Source of the DNA: Fictibacillus phosphorivorans | Lineage (GTDB): Bacteria; Bacillota; Bacilli; Bacillales; Fictibacillaceae | Length of the DNA: 64,000 nt | NCBI RefSeq assembly: GCF_007673525.1 | Contig: NZ_VDZU01000001.1 | Coordinates: 3,050,055-3,114,054 of the forward strand | Direction of reading: 5' to 3' | Part shown: positions 8,964-18,850 of the stretch, in pieces | Layout of the letters: every line of letters starts with the position of its first letter | Numbering within the stretch: position 1 is the first letter of the stretch | Notes under the pieces: generated by a model | Told to the model about the DNA's origin: nothing | What the model saw: the letters and a program-made list of their open reading frames with translations, nothing else | Database searches by the model: none | Translations under genes and position numbers: made by a program

Positions 8964-10002
8964 CTTCAATTCCTCTCTCAATCCATTCTGATGCCATGTC
9001 TCTGGCAAAAGGATCATCACTCGTAAAACGAATATCATACAAACGTTCAAGACCGTCGTTGTAACTTAAAAATGACTTGGCAGCTTCGGCTCGTACTCTC
9101 CACGATGAATCTTTTATTAGAGCTTCAAGAATTTCCAGACCGTTTAAGGCTCGTGTCTTGCCGATCACCTTGGCTGCCATCAATCGTTCTTCCCATCTAT
9201 CTGATTTCGCGAAACTCCCTATGACTTCAGAGTCAGATAAAAAGCCAACTTCTCCAATCGCTTTCATCGACCGGATACGAATTTCAAATCGCTCATCATC
9301 CAACTGGTTTTCTAAAAAGGCAACGAGGTCTAATTTCTTTTGAATTCCAATCATATCAATGATGGCTAACTTTAATCGCTCAGGATAATGACAATAGTCG
9401 TCCACCAACTTTGTGAACAACTCATCTTCCACCCTATTTAAGATACTTCTGTATTCTAATACTGAGAATATGGCTGAAACTGACTGAAACAACTGAGAGA
9501 GTGTGCATTCTTGGTTATTCGCTAAACAACGGAAAATAATAAGTTTTTCTTCTTTTGAAGTGTTTTGATCTCTCAACTTCCTCTTAAGCACTTCTGAAAG
9601 AGACCCCATCTTAAAACCATCGACCTTATAAAGGACATTCATCCTTCTGCTCCAGTTGTTTTGATTTAAGATAATTTCATATCTTTCGTGAAAAATTTCA
9701 TCTGCTAATGAAGAGATCTGCCCCTTACCCTCTCCCTCAATAACTGTTGAATATTCGGTTAAAATACGTTCGATCGCAGTAAATTTTATCGTAGAATCTG
9801 GTACTAATAGCCGAGACTTTTGATCACGATACAAATAATCGTAGATCGTTTGATGGACTTGATTTTTATAATTAGTGATCTGCTTTTCTTTAGAAATCTC
9901 TACGGTCTTTTTAATGAGTAAATATAAGAACATACTTGTTAACACACTCAATAAAATACATGCGATGATTACTAAGAGAAAAATTTCCTGTGACAGCATC
10001 AT
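8947..10002 (-). CDS. Membrane-anchored HEAT-repeat protein
   Basis: 351 residues: one N-terminal membrane helix (FLLVIIACILLSVLTSMFLYLLI) and a cytoplasmic helical domain whose C-terminal half shows HEAT/PBS-lyase type repeats (DERFEIRIRSMKAIGEVG, DRWEERLMAAKVIGKTRA, DSSWRVRAEAAKSFLSY). HEAT solenoids are protein-binding scaffolds with no chemistry of their own. Lying between a diguanylate cyclase and a glycosyltransferase, with overlaps on both sides (4 and 17 bases), it probably assembles or gates the synthase complex. Two tandem ATGs (10002 and 9999) share the AAAGGGTG ribosome site; the second has the better spacing. Confidence 0.85.
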   Translation of the reverse strand: MMLSQEIFLLVIIACILLSVLTSMFLYLLIKKTVEISKEKQITNYKNQVHQTIYDYLYRDQKSRLLVPDSTIKFTAIERILTEYSTVIEGEGKGQISSLADEIFHERYEIILNQNNWSRRMNVLYKVDGFKMGSLSEVLKRKLRDQNTSKEEKLIIFRCLANNQECTLSQLFQSVSAIFSVLEYRSILNRVEDELFTKLVDDYCHYPERLKLAIIDMIGIQKKLDLVAFLENQLDDERFEIRIRSMKAIGEVGFLSDSEVIGSFAKSDRWEERLMAAKVIGKTRALNGLEILEALIKDSSWRVRAEAAKSFLSYNDGLERLYDIRFTSDDPFARDMASEWIERGIEDGYSY

Positions 10003-11615
10003 TTCACCCTTTGCACTAACACTTTAATTCTTGCCTCTAACTCACGAATACTAAAAGGTTTTGTTAAATAGTCATCCGCACCTAAATGCAGAGCCCGAAC
10101 GATGTCACCCTCGGCTTTTCTTCCTGTGAGCATTAAAATTTTGTATTGGTTTGTATCTGGATATTTACGAAGCTTCGTTAATACTTCGATTCCATCCATC
10201 TTTGGTAAGACACCATCTAAGATGATCAAATATTCATCGTTTGACTGGTGCCATTCATCTGCAAAGAATGAAATACCATCTTGATATGTTTTTATCTCAA
10301 GCTCATAATTTTCAACCTCAAGATCGGTAAAAAAACTTTCTAGCATTTTACGAATGACTTCTGAGTCATCTATAACTGCTACACGAAGTCGGCGGTTAAG
10401 ATTTTCTTGAGTGCTTGCCGTTTCAACCCTGCCTCTTCCGTTTTCTTTAGCTACATACAGTGCACGATCTGCAGTGCGAACTGCTTCTGCTAATGAAACA
10501 GGATTATTTACTTCATAAACTCCTGCAGAAAAGGAAACGAGGAAAGAATGCTCTTCATAAACAAAAACGTTCTGACTCAAATTTTCTAAAAGTCGACAAG
10601 CAGTCTGTTCTGCTTCTTCAAGCTTCGTATATGGCATAAGAAGAATGAATTCCTCTCCCCCATACCTTACAACTACATCCTGAGTCCGTAGATGTGTGCT
10701 AAGAAATTCGGCAAACCTAACCAACACGTGATCGCCAGCAGAATGACCATATGTATCATTTATTTTCTTGAAGAAATCAACGTCAATCATAATCATGGAG
10801 AAGATATCCTTGTGTCTCAAATGCTCAGATGACATTCGTTGATAGGCCTCTTTTAGAAATTTCCGGTTGTACACTTTCGTTAATTCATCTTTCATAAGCG
10901 TGTCTTTGACAATTTTTCTTCTCTTCACTTGTCGATCGATTCTCGCTACATACTCATCCCAATCTAATGATTTTAGGAAGTAATCATCAGCCCCTTGTTG
11001 ATAAGAGGTTATTCGCTTCTCTTTTTCGTCAGAAGAACTGATGACAACGATCGGAATAAGTTCAAAAGCAACGGTTTCTCGAACTTGTTTGATAAAATCA
11101 TACCCATCACCCTCTGAACTGAAAGGATTAACGATCAGACAATCTGGGTTTAGGTCATAGAACATCGAAAGTGCTTTTTCAATGGTTGGAGATACGACTA
11201 CAGCATAGCCGTGGTTCTCTAATTTTTCTTTACTGTATATGAGATAAGGTACATCTTGATCTACAATTAGAAGAAGGGGCTTATCACATTGATCTGTGCT
11301 TGAAGGAAATTCAGAAGATAATTTCACGGTAAGGGTCTTTTGATTAGCAGCAATTAAATTTGTCACTGGAGATAAATAATGTGCAGCTTCTATGGAACTC
11401 CAGCTTTTTTGTTCGTGATTCAACTGGTTCATTAGGTCTGTTGCGGCTTTCGAAATTTCTTGGAGCGATATCGTACCTGCTGTACCTGTGATCGTATGCA
11501 AGAATTGATAAAGCTCTTGATGAGAGATTGGAAATTCAGTATTCTTCCAATCCTGAATTTGTTTTGTTATCTTTTTTTCGAGCATGATTTGATATTTTGT
11601 CAATTTGGAATCCAT
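9999..11615 (-). CDS. Hpt-REC-GGDEF-REC diguanylate cyclase response regulator
   Basis: 538 residues. Visible domains: an Hpt-like N-terminus (~1-95, candidate His40 in FLHTITGTAG); a receiver ~113-225 whose phosphoacceptor is replaced by Asn163 (CLIVNPF), so it cannot be phosphorylated normally; a GGDEF domain ~240-400 with intact GGEEF at 319-323 and an RxxD inhibitory site (Arg310-Asp313) five residues upstream; and a second receiver ~410-535 with intact Asp467 and Lys519. It should make c-di-GMP from two GTP with product inhibition, under control of receiver 2 and possibly the Hpt. First gene of the operon; AGGGAG precedes ATG 11615. A cyclase carrying both Hpt and receiver domains is suited to the kinase and receiver encoded downstream. 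Confidence 0.92.
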   Translation of the reverse strand: MDSKLTKYQIMLEKKITKQIQDWKNTEFPISHQELYQFLHTITGTAGTISLQEISKAATDLMNQLNHEQKSWSSIEAAHYLSPVTNLIAANQKTLTVKLSSEFPSSTDQCDKPLLLIVDQDVPYLIYSKEKLENHGYAVVVSPTIEKALSMFYDLNPDCLIVNPFSSEGDGYDFIKQVRETVAFELIPIVVISSSDEKEKRITSYQQGADDYFLKSLDWDEYVARIDRQVKRRKIVKDTLMKDELTKVYNRKFLKEAYQRMSSEHLRHKDIFSMIMIDVDFFKKINDTYGHSAGDHVLVRFAEFLSTHLRTQDVVVRYGGEEFILLMPYTKLEEAEQTACRLLENLSQNVFVYEEHSFLVSFSAGVYEVNNPVSLAEAVRTADRALYVAKENGRGRVETASTQENLNRRLRVAVIDDSEVIRKMLESFFTDLEVENYELEIKTYQDGISFFADEWHQSNDEYLIILDGVLPKMDGIEVLTKLRKYPDTNQYKILMLTGRKAEGDIVRALHLGADDYLTKPFSIRELEARIKVLVQRVK

Positions 11616-12007
11616 TATAAAAAACTCCCTACAAAGGTGTTAGATCTTACTCATTTATAATAATTATTATTTATGACAGTGCCTAGTGATTTTGAACAGA
11701 ATCTCAAAAAAGTTCCTTTTCACCCACTTTACTTTTAAATAAAAAGTGTTTTCTCTCTAAATTATGGCAGATACTTAAACGAATGCTGTTCTTTAGGCTC
11801 ATATATCATTGCTTTTTGATATTATTTAGGAAATAAGCATGGTGTTCTTCCTTCACTCTTTATATCGACTTCATGCTAAAGACCTGCATATTTTTTTAAC
11901 ACCTTTTTAATGAACGCTTTAATAATTGATAAGACTTTCCTCTTCTTTTTGTTTAAATTAACCGTTATTGTTAAGGAAGAGAAACTTTAAGGGAAGAGGT
12001 TAAACCT
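11616..12007. other. 392-bp intergenic region between divergent operons
   Basis: AT-rich spacer between the diguanylate cyclase operon (minus) and the CyuA-like gene (plus). It must hold both promoters, but I see no convincing consensus: TTCAAA and TAAATA spaced 17 bases near 11660-11695 on the minus strand is the best candidate for the operon. No riboswitch fold, gene or strong palindrome is evident. Confidence 0.5.
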
Positions 12008-13288
12008 ATGATCAACGAAAACATTTGTAGACTTCTTGAAAAAGAACTCGTTGTGGCACTCGGGTGCACTGAACCTGTTGCGATTGCTCTCGCTTCTGCT
12101 ACTGCCAAAAAATATATAAGCGAACCGGTAACGTCGATCTCTGTTAAAGCGAGCGGCAATGTTATCAAGAACGCTTTATCTGTAGGGATTCCCGGCATGA
12201 ATCATACAGGTATCGATTTTACAGCCGCTCTCGGTATGATTGCAGGAGATCCTGAAAAAGGTCTTCAAGTACTAGAAGGCGTTACGGTTAATGAGGAAGA
12301 AATAGCGGTTCGTTTCGTTCAAAGCGGAATGGTTTCGGTTGCAACCGCAGATGGTCCTGAAAAGTTATTCATAGAAGTCGGAGTAAAAACTTCATCAGAG
12401 GAAGCGATCGTTGTGATCTCGGGAGACCATACGAACATAAGCTTTATCTCTCAAAACGGAAGAGTGTTAGTAGATGAATCAAGACCTGATTCATCCTCTA
12501 ACTCTAATAAAACTGAAAATACTGAGTTAACCATTGAAGACCTTTATACGTTCATTACCGAAGTTCCACTTCATCGATTGAATCTTGTTAAACGAAGTGT
12601 CGAGTTGAATTCTGCGATCTGCAAAGAAGGTCTTTCGAATGATTATGGTTTACGAGTGGGTAAAACGTTGTATGACCAAACAAAAAAGGGCATTCTTTCA
12701 GATGATTTAGCTACGTATAGTATGGCGCTATCTGCTGCAGGGTCTGACGCACGAATGGCTGGTTCTACAATGCCGGTAATGGCGAATTCCGGCAGTGGGA
12801 ATCAAGGAATCGCTGTAACGATGCCTGTTGTGGCTGCTGCAGAAAAATTAGGTGTAACAGACGAAAAGATGTTACGAGCTGTAACATTGAGTCACCTTCT
12901 TTCGATTCATATGAAATCAAAATTCGGCCGTTTGTCTGCACTATGTGGTGTGACTGTCGCCGGTGCTAGTGCATCTGCTGCGATCACCTACTTGCTGGAT
13001 GACAACTTAGATAAGATGAAAGCTGCTATACAGAATACATTAGGCAATGTTAGTGGAATGGTTTGTGACGGAGCAAAAGCCGGATGCGCTATGAAAGTTG
13101 CAACATGTTCAAGTGCCGCTGTTCAATCGGCTGTTTTAGCATCGAACGGATTGTGTATCCCCTCTACAAACGGTTTTATTGAAGAAGATGTTGAAAAGAC
13201 GATAGAGAATTTCTGCAGATTAGGTGCTGAAACATCAAGTACAACCGATTCTGTACTTTTAGATATGATGGTGAATAAGCAACGGTAA
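12008..13288 (+). CDS. L-cysteine desulfidase/serine dehydratase alpha family protein (UPF0597, CyuA-like)
   Basis: 426 residues matching the UPF0597/CyuA family: N-terminal VALGCTEPVAIALA (Cys20), SVKASGNVIKNALSVGIPG, and the C-terminal cysteine cluster GMVCDGAKAGCAMKVATCSSA. The family is related to the serine dehydratase alpha subunit, and the conserved cysteines are expected to hold a 4Fe-4S cluster that activates the substrate. Characterised members degrade L-cysteine to pyruvate, ammonia and sulfide; serine deamination is an alternative. Length is full. AAGAGG lies upstream of ATG 12008. Monocistronic, ending at a bidirectional hairpin. Confidence 0.9.
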   Translation: MINENICRLLEKELVVALGCTEPVAIALASATAKKYISEPVTSISVKASGNVIKNALSVGIPGMNHTGIDFTAALGMIAGDPEKGLQVLEGVTVNEEEIAVRFVQSGMVSVATADGPEKLFIEVGVKTSSEEAIVVISGDHTNISFISQNGRVLVDESRPDSSSNSNKTENTELTIEDLYTFITEVPLHRLNLVKRSVELNSAICKEGLSNDYGLRVGKTLYDQTKKGILSDDLATYSMALSAAGSDARMAGSTMPVMANSGSGNQGIAVTMPVVAAAEKLGVTDEKMLRAVTLSHLLSIHMKSKFGRLSALCGVTVAGASASAAITYLLDDNLDKMKAAIQNTLGNVSGMVCDGAKAGCAMKVATCSSAAVQSAVLASNGLCIPSTNGFIEEDVEKTIENFCRLGAETSSTTDSVLLDMMVNKQR

Positions 13289-13313
13289 GTAGAAATGATT
13301 GGAATGATAATGA

Positions 13314-13340
13314 AAAGAGCTGATCTTAGATCAGCTCTTT
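13314..13340. terminator. Bidirectional rho-independent terminator
   Basis: AAAGAGCTGATC (13314-13325), loop TTA, GATCAGCTCTTT (13329-13340): a perfect 12-bp stem between the converging CyuA-like and DHA2 exporter genes. Confidence 0.9.
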
Positions 13341-13345
13341 GTTAT

Positions 13346-14998
<1,653 letters not shown>

Positions 14999-15141
14999 TT
15001 AAATTGGTCCTTTTCCTTCATCAACTAAATGCTTCACATAATTAAGTATTGCCCGTACTTCTACTCCAAAGACTCCTTTTTAAGGGAAGGCAGCGTGCTT
15101 CAGTTTCTTACAAGTTATAGATACTCTTATAACTCATATCA

Positions 15142-15202
15142 TATGACCACATAGTCATAATTAACAATAGTTAGTATACTCGGGTTATGACCAGTCAGTC
15201 AA
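15142..15202 (-). promoter_or_regulatory. Exporter promoter with palindromic operator
   Basis: Minus-strand sigma-A promoter: -35 TTGACT (15197-15202), 18-bp spacer, -10 TATACT (15173-15178). Directly downstream lies a perfect 6-6-6 palindrome TATGAC-CACATA-GTCATA (15142-15159), and a GGTCATAA half-site falls in the spacer (15185-15192). The layout fits a repressor of the TetR or MarR type. Confidence 0.7.
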
Positions 15203-15283
15203 ACAAAATATTCGTACATTTTATCTCTTTTTAATGTGTTAAAATTATCCATATAAAGATTTTCAGCAGAGGAGTTAAATAAT

Positions 15284-16090
15284 TTGGAGCACAAGCAAAT
15301 AATTGGTGAAGGAAGTACCGCGCAAGTCATGATTTTTTCTCCAACCGAAGTTGTAAAGCTTTTCCATGATCACGTATCTGGTGATTTTATTGAGCATGAG
15401 TATACGATCAATAAAATCATTCTTCAATCAGGGCTTTCAGTTCCCGAAGTAAGATGGAGTAAACCGATTTCTGGGAAAAGAGCCTTGATATATAGAAGGG
15501 TCGAGGGAACCACGCTAACGAGCCTATTAAGTTCTCAACCTAAAAAAACACTTCATCATTTAAAAAGGATGGCTGCTCTTCAAGTAAGTGTTCACGATAA
15601 GAAATTATCTACTCTTCCCTCTCAATTTGAAGTTTTAAAACAAAAGATTATGTCAGTAAAAGAATTGAATGAGAACGACAAGAAAAGAATTATCAAAGAA
15701 TTAAAAGAACTCCCCTTTGGTAAATGTATATGTCATGGTGATTTTCATCCTGATAATATCTTAATTACAAAAGACGAAGCTGTAATTATAGATTGGTGTG
15801 ATGCTACAAGTGGCAATCCTATGGCAGACTTAGCTCGTACCCTCCTCATCTTGCGTTACGGCGGGTTAAAAGACCGCACATCTTTTCTAAATTTTATAAC
15901 TATTTTATATGTCCGAAAATTTTTAGCTATGTATTATAGAAAAAGTTATACTAGACATTACCAGTTCTCTTCTAAAGCTTTAAATCGCTGGATGATTCCG
16001 ATAGCTGCAGCTCGTTTAAGTGAAAACCTTTCTGACATCGAAAAAAAGTTATTGTTATCATTTATCAGCAAAAGAAGTAAAGGATCTTAG
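15284..16090 (+). CDS. Aminoglycoside phosphotransferase/choline kinase-fold protein
   Basis: 268 residues, starting at TTG 15284 with AGAGGAG nine bases upstream. The APH kinase fold is evident: N-lobe IGEGSTAQVMIF (nucleotide loop), hinge region RALIYRRVEGT, catalytic loop CHGDFHPDNILI (Asp and Asn) and metal-binding VIIDWCDATSGNP. It should transfer the gamma-phosphate of ATP to a small molecule; whether this is an antibiotic, a sugar or another metabolite cannot be told. It begins a cluster of five genes read the same way (15284-17999), but the gaps and different families suggest loose rather than functional linkage. Confidence 0.85.
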   Translation: MEHKQIIGEGSTAQVMIFSPTEVVKLFHDHVSGDFIEHEYTINKIILQSGLSVPEVRWSKPISGKRALIYRRVEGTTLTSLLSSQPKKTLHHLKRMAALQVSVHDKKLSTLPSQFEVLKQKIMSVKELNENDKKRIIKELKELPFGKCICHGDFHPDNILITKDEAVIIDWCDATSGNPMADLARTLLILRYGGLKDRTSFLNFITILYVRKFLAMYYRKSYTRHYQFSSKALNRWMIPIAAARLSENLSDIEKKLLLSFISKRSKGS

Positions 16091-16095
16091 TTTCC

Positions 16096-16521
16096 ATGAA
16101 AGCTATATACTTACTACTATGTATGTTATTTATTTTGTTTCTTAGTGGTTGTGTTGATTCTTCGCCATTACGTTCACATGTTGAGGTTCAGATTAATCAA
16201 GCCTTTAAAACAAGATTTGGTTTAATTGACCATGTAATTGTCAAGGACCTTAAGAAAAATGAAACTTTAACGGTATTGAATCCTGAACTTTTTTCAAACT
16301 CCCTCGGTTCAATGAAAAGGGTCAAGATACATCTTCTCAATCCAGATTATTCTTTGAACATAAAAACATCAAAAGAGTCTAAAGAATACAGTAGAGAGCA
16401 AATGAAAGCAACACTTCTTTATGATTCTAAAAAAGAAATCATTTGTACGAAAAATAAAAAAATCTGTTATGAAACCTCTGACTCGTTAAGAACGTTTTTA
16501 ATAGATAACAAAATGAAGTAA
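16096..16521 (+). CDS. Small lipoprotein, unknown function
   Basis: 141 residues with a type II signal peptide (MKAIYLLLCMLFILFLSGC): lipobox LSGC with Cys19 as the lipidated residue. The mature part is a short, basic and polar domain without a motif I recognise; two cysteines near the C-terminus (IICTKNKKICYE) could form a disulfide. It follows the kinase gene by five bases; AAAGG lies about 12 bases upstream, a weak ribosome site, which suggests coupled translation. It should sit on the outer face of the cytoplasmic membrane. Confidence 0.8.
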   Translation: MKAIYLLLCMLFILFLSGCVDSSPLRSHVEVQINQAFKTRFGLIDHVIVKDLKKNETLTVLNPELFSNSLGSMKRVKIHLLNPDYSLNIKTSKESKEYSREQMKATLLYDSKKEIICTKNKKICYETSDSLRTFLIDNKMK

Positions 16522-16534
16522 AGGAGAATTACAT

Positions 16535-16924
16535 ATGATATATGAAATGACAGTTCAAGTTCGTGTATCGAATATGGAAGATGGTCAAAGGTATTATGAA
16601 ACTCTGTTGAATCGTCAGCCTGACTTCACTCCACATGAAGGATTCGCAGAATGGGAGTTACTTCCTAACTGTTGGCTGCAAGTCGCTGAGGGTGACCCAG
16701 CTGTTGGCAACGGACCTCTTCGCCTAGGTGTGGTCGATCTCGATGATGAGAAAAAACGATTGATGGACGTTTTACAAGTGGAAGACTTTGAAATTTTTGA
16801 ACGTGTCGAAGTTCCTGTTAGATGGGCTACGTTTTCCGATCCTTGGGGAAACTCCTTAGGATTGTTCGAATATAAAGATTCAGAAGCCATGAACGAAAAG
16901 CTTCGACAGGTAGTTAGGAGATAG
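16535..16924 (+). CDS. VOC (glyoxalase/bleomycin resistance) superfamily protein
   Basis: 129 residues with two beta-alpha-beta-beta-beta halves typical of a VOC monomer: MTVQVRVSNMEDGQRYYETL in the first half and RWATFSDPWGNSLGLFEY, the common C-terminal VOC signature, in the second. VOC proteins bind a divalent metal and act as lyases, dioxygenases or drug binders; the glutamate in LFEY is a likely metal ligand. AAAGGAG precedes ATG 16535. The substrate is unknown. It is three bases from the next membrane-protein gene. Confidence 0.85.
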   Translation: MIYEMTVQVRVSNMEDGQRYYETLLNRQPDFTPHEGFAEWELLPNCWLQVAEGDPAVGNGPLRLGVVDLDDEKKRLMDVLQVEDFEIFERVEVPVRWATFSDPWGNSLGLFEYKDSEAMNEKLRQVVRR

Positions 16925-16926
16925 TT

Positions 16927-17391
16927 ATGAGAGTCATCATTTCATCCGTAATATCGGTACTTTGTGGAGCAGTGTTCTTTTTTGCTATTCCAGGCGGAAA
17001 TCCATTTAAGCTTGATCTACAAGGTGTGTTATTCGGTCTATTCTTTGGGATTGTTACAGCTCTACCCTTTTTTCTTTTCTGCACATTGCCAATTGCATTT
17101 ATTATTGAATCTTCTAAAGATAAAATGAGGTTGAAATTTAGGTTCCATCTTCTTTTATATGTAGCATTAAGTATTGTATTTCTTTTGATATACCGCTTCA
17201 CCATTTTCTACTGGGCTAAGTTTGAAGGACTGAACACGTTTGCTGTATTCGGCTATGGAATCACTTGTTCGATCGGTTTTTGTTTGAGTTATGCTTTATT
17301 CCGACCAAGAAAAAAACGCGATCCGAAAGAGCCTAAAAAGCCTTCAGGTCCATCTGACGCAAGAAGATACAGAAGTAAAAGTACTGTTTGA
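16927..17391 (+). CDS. Four-helix membrane protein, unknown function
   Basis: 154 residues with four hydrophobic segments (VIISSVISVLCGAVFFFAIP; GVLFGLFFGIVTALPFFLF; LLLYVALSIVFLLIYRF; FAVFGYGITCSIGFCLSYAL) and a very basic cytoplasmic tail (RPRKKRDPKEPKKPSG). I do not recognise the family. The gene follows the VOC gene by three bases with GGAG within its end, so it is translated from the same message. Confidence 0.75.
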   Translation: MRVIISSVISVLCGAVFFFAIPGGNPFKLDLQGVLFGLFFGIVTALPFFLFCTLPIAFIIESSKDKMRLKFRFHLLLYVALSIVFLLIYRFTIFYWAKFEGLNTFAVFGYGITCSIGFCLSYALFRPRKKRDPKEPKKPSGPSDARRYRSKSTV

Positions 17392-17408
17392 TAGAGAGGA
17401 AAGTGGGG

Positions 17409-17999
17409 ATGAAGAAAAAAGGTGCACTGAAGATTTTTCTTGGATTTGTCCTCTTATTCTTATTGATAAATTGGGTATTTCCTTATTCACCACTTAATAT
17501 TTATAAATCAATTTCCTATGATGGGGATCAAGTACTCATTAATGATTATAGATCGGAATTAAAAGCATTCAAATTGGAGTATGAACCTCGTCTCAAACAA
17601 CAAAGAGAAGAAGAATTGATTAAAGACTTGACCACGAATGATATTGAATATCTATTACAAATGTATGAACTTCCTTGGTTGGTGGACAAAGATTCTATAA
17701 CCATTACACGAAAATCGTTAACTGATATGGAATTTGAAGTTAATGAAGCAAAAGATATACTCATCAACCTCGCGTTTCAAGAGGAATATTCAGAAAGTAC
17801 TAAGGTTTATTTGCACAGTTTATTAACGGAAACATTAAGTCTTGAAAAAGAAATTGATGAACTGAAACACCATTCGAGTCTTCATTCACGAAGTACGATC
17901 GATCTGCAACTGCGGAATCTTCATGGTCATTTCATCTCAAATTTCAAATTGCTAGCTACTTTCTATAAGGAATATCTAAGGTCAAAACAAGAAGCTTGA
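17409..17999 (+). CDS. Single-pass exported protein with coiled coil, unknown function
   Basis: 196 residues from ATG 17409, preferred over an upstream TTG (17388) because GAGAGG sits nine bases before it. One N-terminal membrane anchor (ALKIFLGFVLLFLLINWVF) is followed by a wholly helical, charged domain (EYEPRLKQQREEELIKD, SLEKEIDELKHH). The pattern suggests a membrane-anchored coiled-coil protein facing outward. No family recognised. Last gene of the cluster; a strong hairpin overlaps its stop. Confidence 0.75.
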   Translation: MKKKGALKIFLGFVLLFLLINWVFPYSPLNIYKSISYDGDQVLINDYRSELKAFKLEYEPRLKQQREEELIKDLTTNDIEYLLQMYELPWLVDKDSITITRKSLTDMEFEVNEAKDILINLAFQEEYSESTKVYLHSLLTETLSLEKEIDELKHHSSLHSRSTIDLQLRNLHGHFISNFKLLATFYKEYLRSKQEA

Positions 18000-18021
18000 G
18001 CAATAGCGCCCAAGCTTCTTG
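17988..18021. terminator. Bidirectional rho-independent terminator
   Basis: CAAGAAGCTTG (17988-17998) pairs perfectly with CAAGCTTCTTG (18011-18021), overlapping the end of the upstream gene and adjoining the stop of the converging nucleotidyltransferase gene. Confidence 0.85.
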
Positions 18022-18594
18022 TTATTCTACCACTCTAACTTTGTACCAAACGGCTTCCCAATTCTTTTTCTTCACGCGCTCTTTATACTTGTTTTTTCTG
18101 TCTTCTGTTCTTCTGTAACTATCCGTTGGTCTTACCTCCATGCTTAGTACATCTTCTATTCCGCATGGAGCAGTAAGAATGACTTCGCCTTGTTCATTAA
18201 GCCTAACACCAAGAGCAGTTACCGTTTCAGGAAATTTAGAGATCGCATCTACCGTTGAAGTGTACGGTTCAAAATCATCGTTGACGAGATGCATTCTCGC
18301 TTCATTTTTTACAGACCACGGCAAATTTGGGATGAGTCCTAAAAGCATTTCCTCATACTTTTTTTCACTCTCTTTTTTGAGGTCTTCAGGATTGAAATAA
18401 ACAACATCGATATCAGCCAGTCCCGTTCTTTCTTGAAAGCCATGAAGGGTATCCCAAACTTTAGATCGAACAAACCCTGCACATATCCACCAATCTGGTA
18501 ATTCTAATATTTTGGCAGCACGTAAAACCCGCATCATCCAGTCATCATTTTTAATCAAATTTATTATGTATTGATGTTGATCCACCTTTTTCAT
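18022..18594 (-). CDS. Nucleotidyltransferase-fold family protein (DUF925-like)
   Basis: 190 residues from ATG 18594 (AGGAAAAG upstream); 15 further upstream codons are open but lack a ribosome site. The N-terminal core WICAGFVRSKVWDTLHGF followed by LADIDVVYFNPEDL matches the DUF925 nucleotidyltransferase-like family, in which the D-I-D pair corresponds to the metal-binding aspartates of the pol-beta superfamily. Function is uncharacterised; an adenylyl- or nucleotidyl-transfer role is inferred only from fold. It stands alone between two regulated units. Confidence 0.8.
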   Translation of the reverse strand: MKKVDQHQYIINLIKNDDWMMRVLRAAKILELPDWWICAGFVRSKVWDTLHGFQERTGLADIDVVYFNPEDLKKESEKKYEEMLLGLIPNLPWSVKNEARMHLVNDDFEPYTSTVDAISKFPETVTALGVRLNEQGEVILTAPCGIEDVLSMEVRPTDSYRRTEDRKNKYKERVKKKNWEAVWYKVRVVE

Positions 18595-18675
18595 CCACTC
18601 TTTTCCTGTATATATTTTAAAGATACTACAATAAGTCATGTCTGTTATCTCTACACTTTTCCAAACATAAAAGAA

Positions 18676-18705
18676 TTGACAACTTTAAAGCAACCGTAAT
18701 AAGAT
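18676..18705 (+). promoter_or_regulatory. Promoter of the Mn riboswitch-TerC unit
   Basis: TTGACA (18676-18681), 18-bp spacer, TAAGAT (18700-18705); the transcript would start just before the aptamer. Confidence 0.7.
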
Positions 18706-18714
18706 AATAGTAAC

Positions 18715-18838
18715 TTCATAACTCCTAAAGGGGAGTAGCTTTTACAATATAGTCGTCATTTCGGAGCTTCGTGCTCTCGGCTATATTGGCAACTTCATTG
18801 TTGTTAGCAAGACCTTTACCGTTCGGTTGGTAAGGGTC
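18715..18838 (+). ncRNA. yybP-ykoY manganese riboswitch with intrinsic terminator
   Basis: The leader carries the yybP-ykoY aptamer hallmarks: AAAGGGGAGTAGC (about 18727-18739), a central GTCGTCATTTCGGAGC, and GGCAACTTC closing the second helical arm near 18788. It is followed by a hairpin (GACCTTTACC/GGTAAGGGTC) and T run. Known members bind Mn2+ and switch the terminator off, turning on efflux genes; here the gene is a TerC-family transporter, exactly the family context expected. Confidence 0.85.
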
Positions 18839-18845
18839 TTTTTAT
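18811..18845 (+). terminator. Riboswitch expression-platform terminator 1
   Basis: GACCTTTACC (18811-18820), loop GTTCGGTT, GGTAAGGGTC (18829-18838), then TTTTTATTT. Confidence 0.85.
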
Positions 18846-18850
18846 TTGTT

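Noticed and set aside
11971..12198. Antisense open frame over the CyuA-like start
   Set aside because: Shadow of a well-supported gene; no ribosome site or motif.
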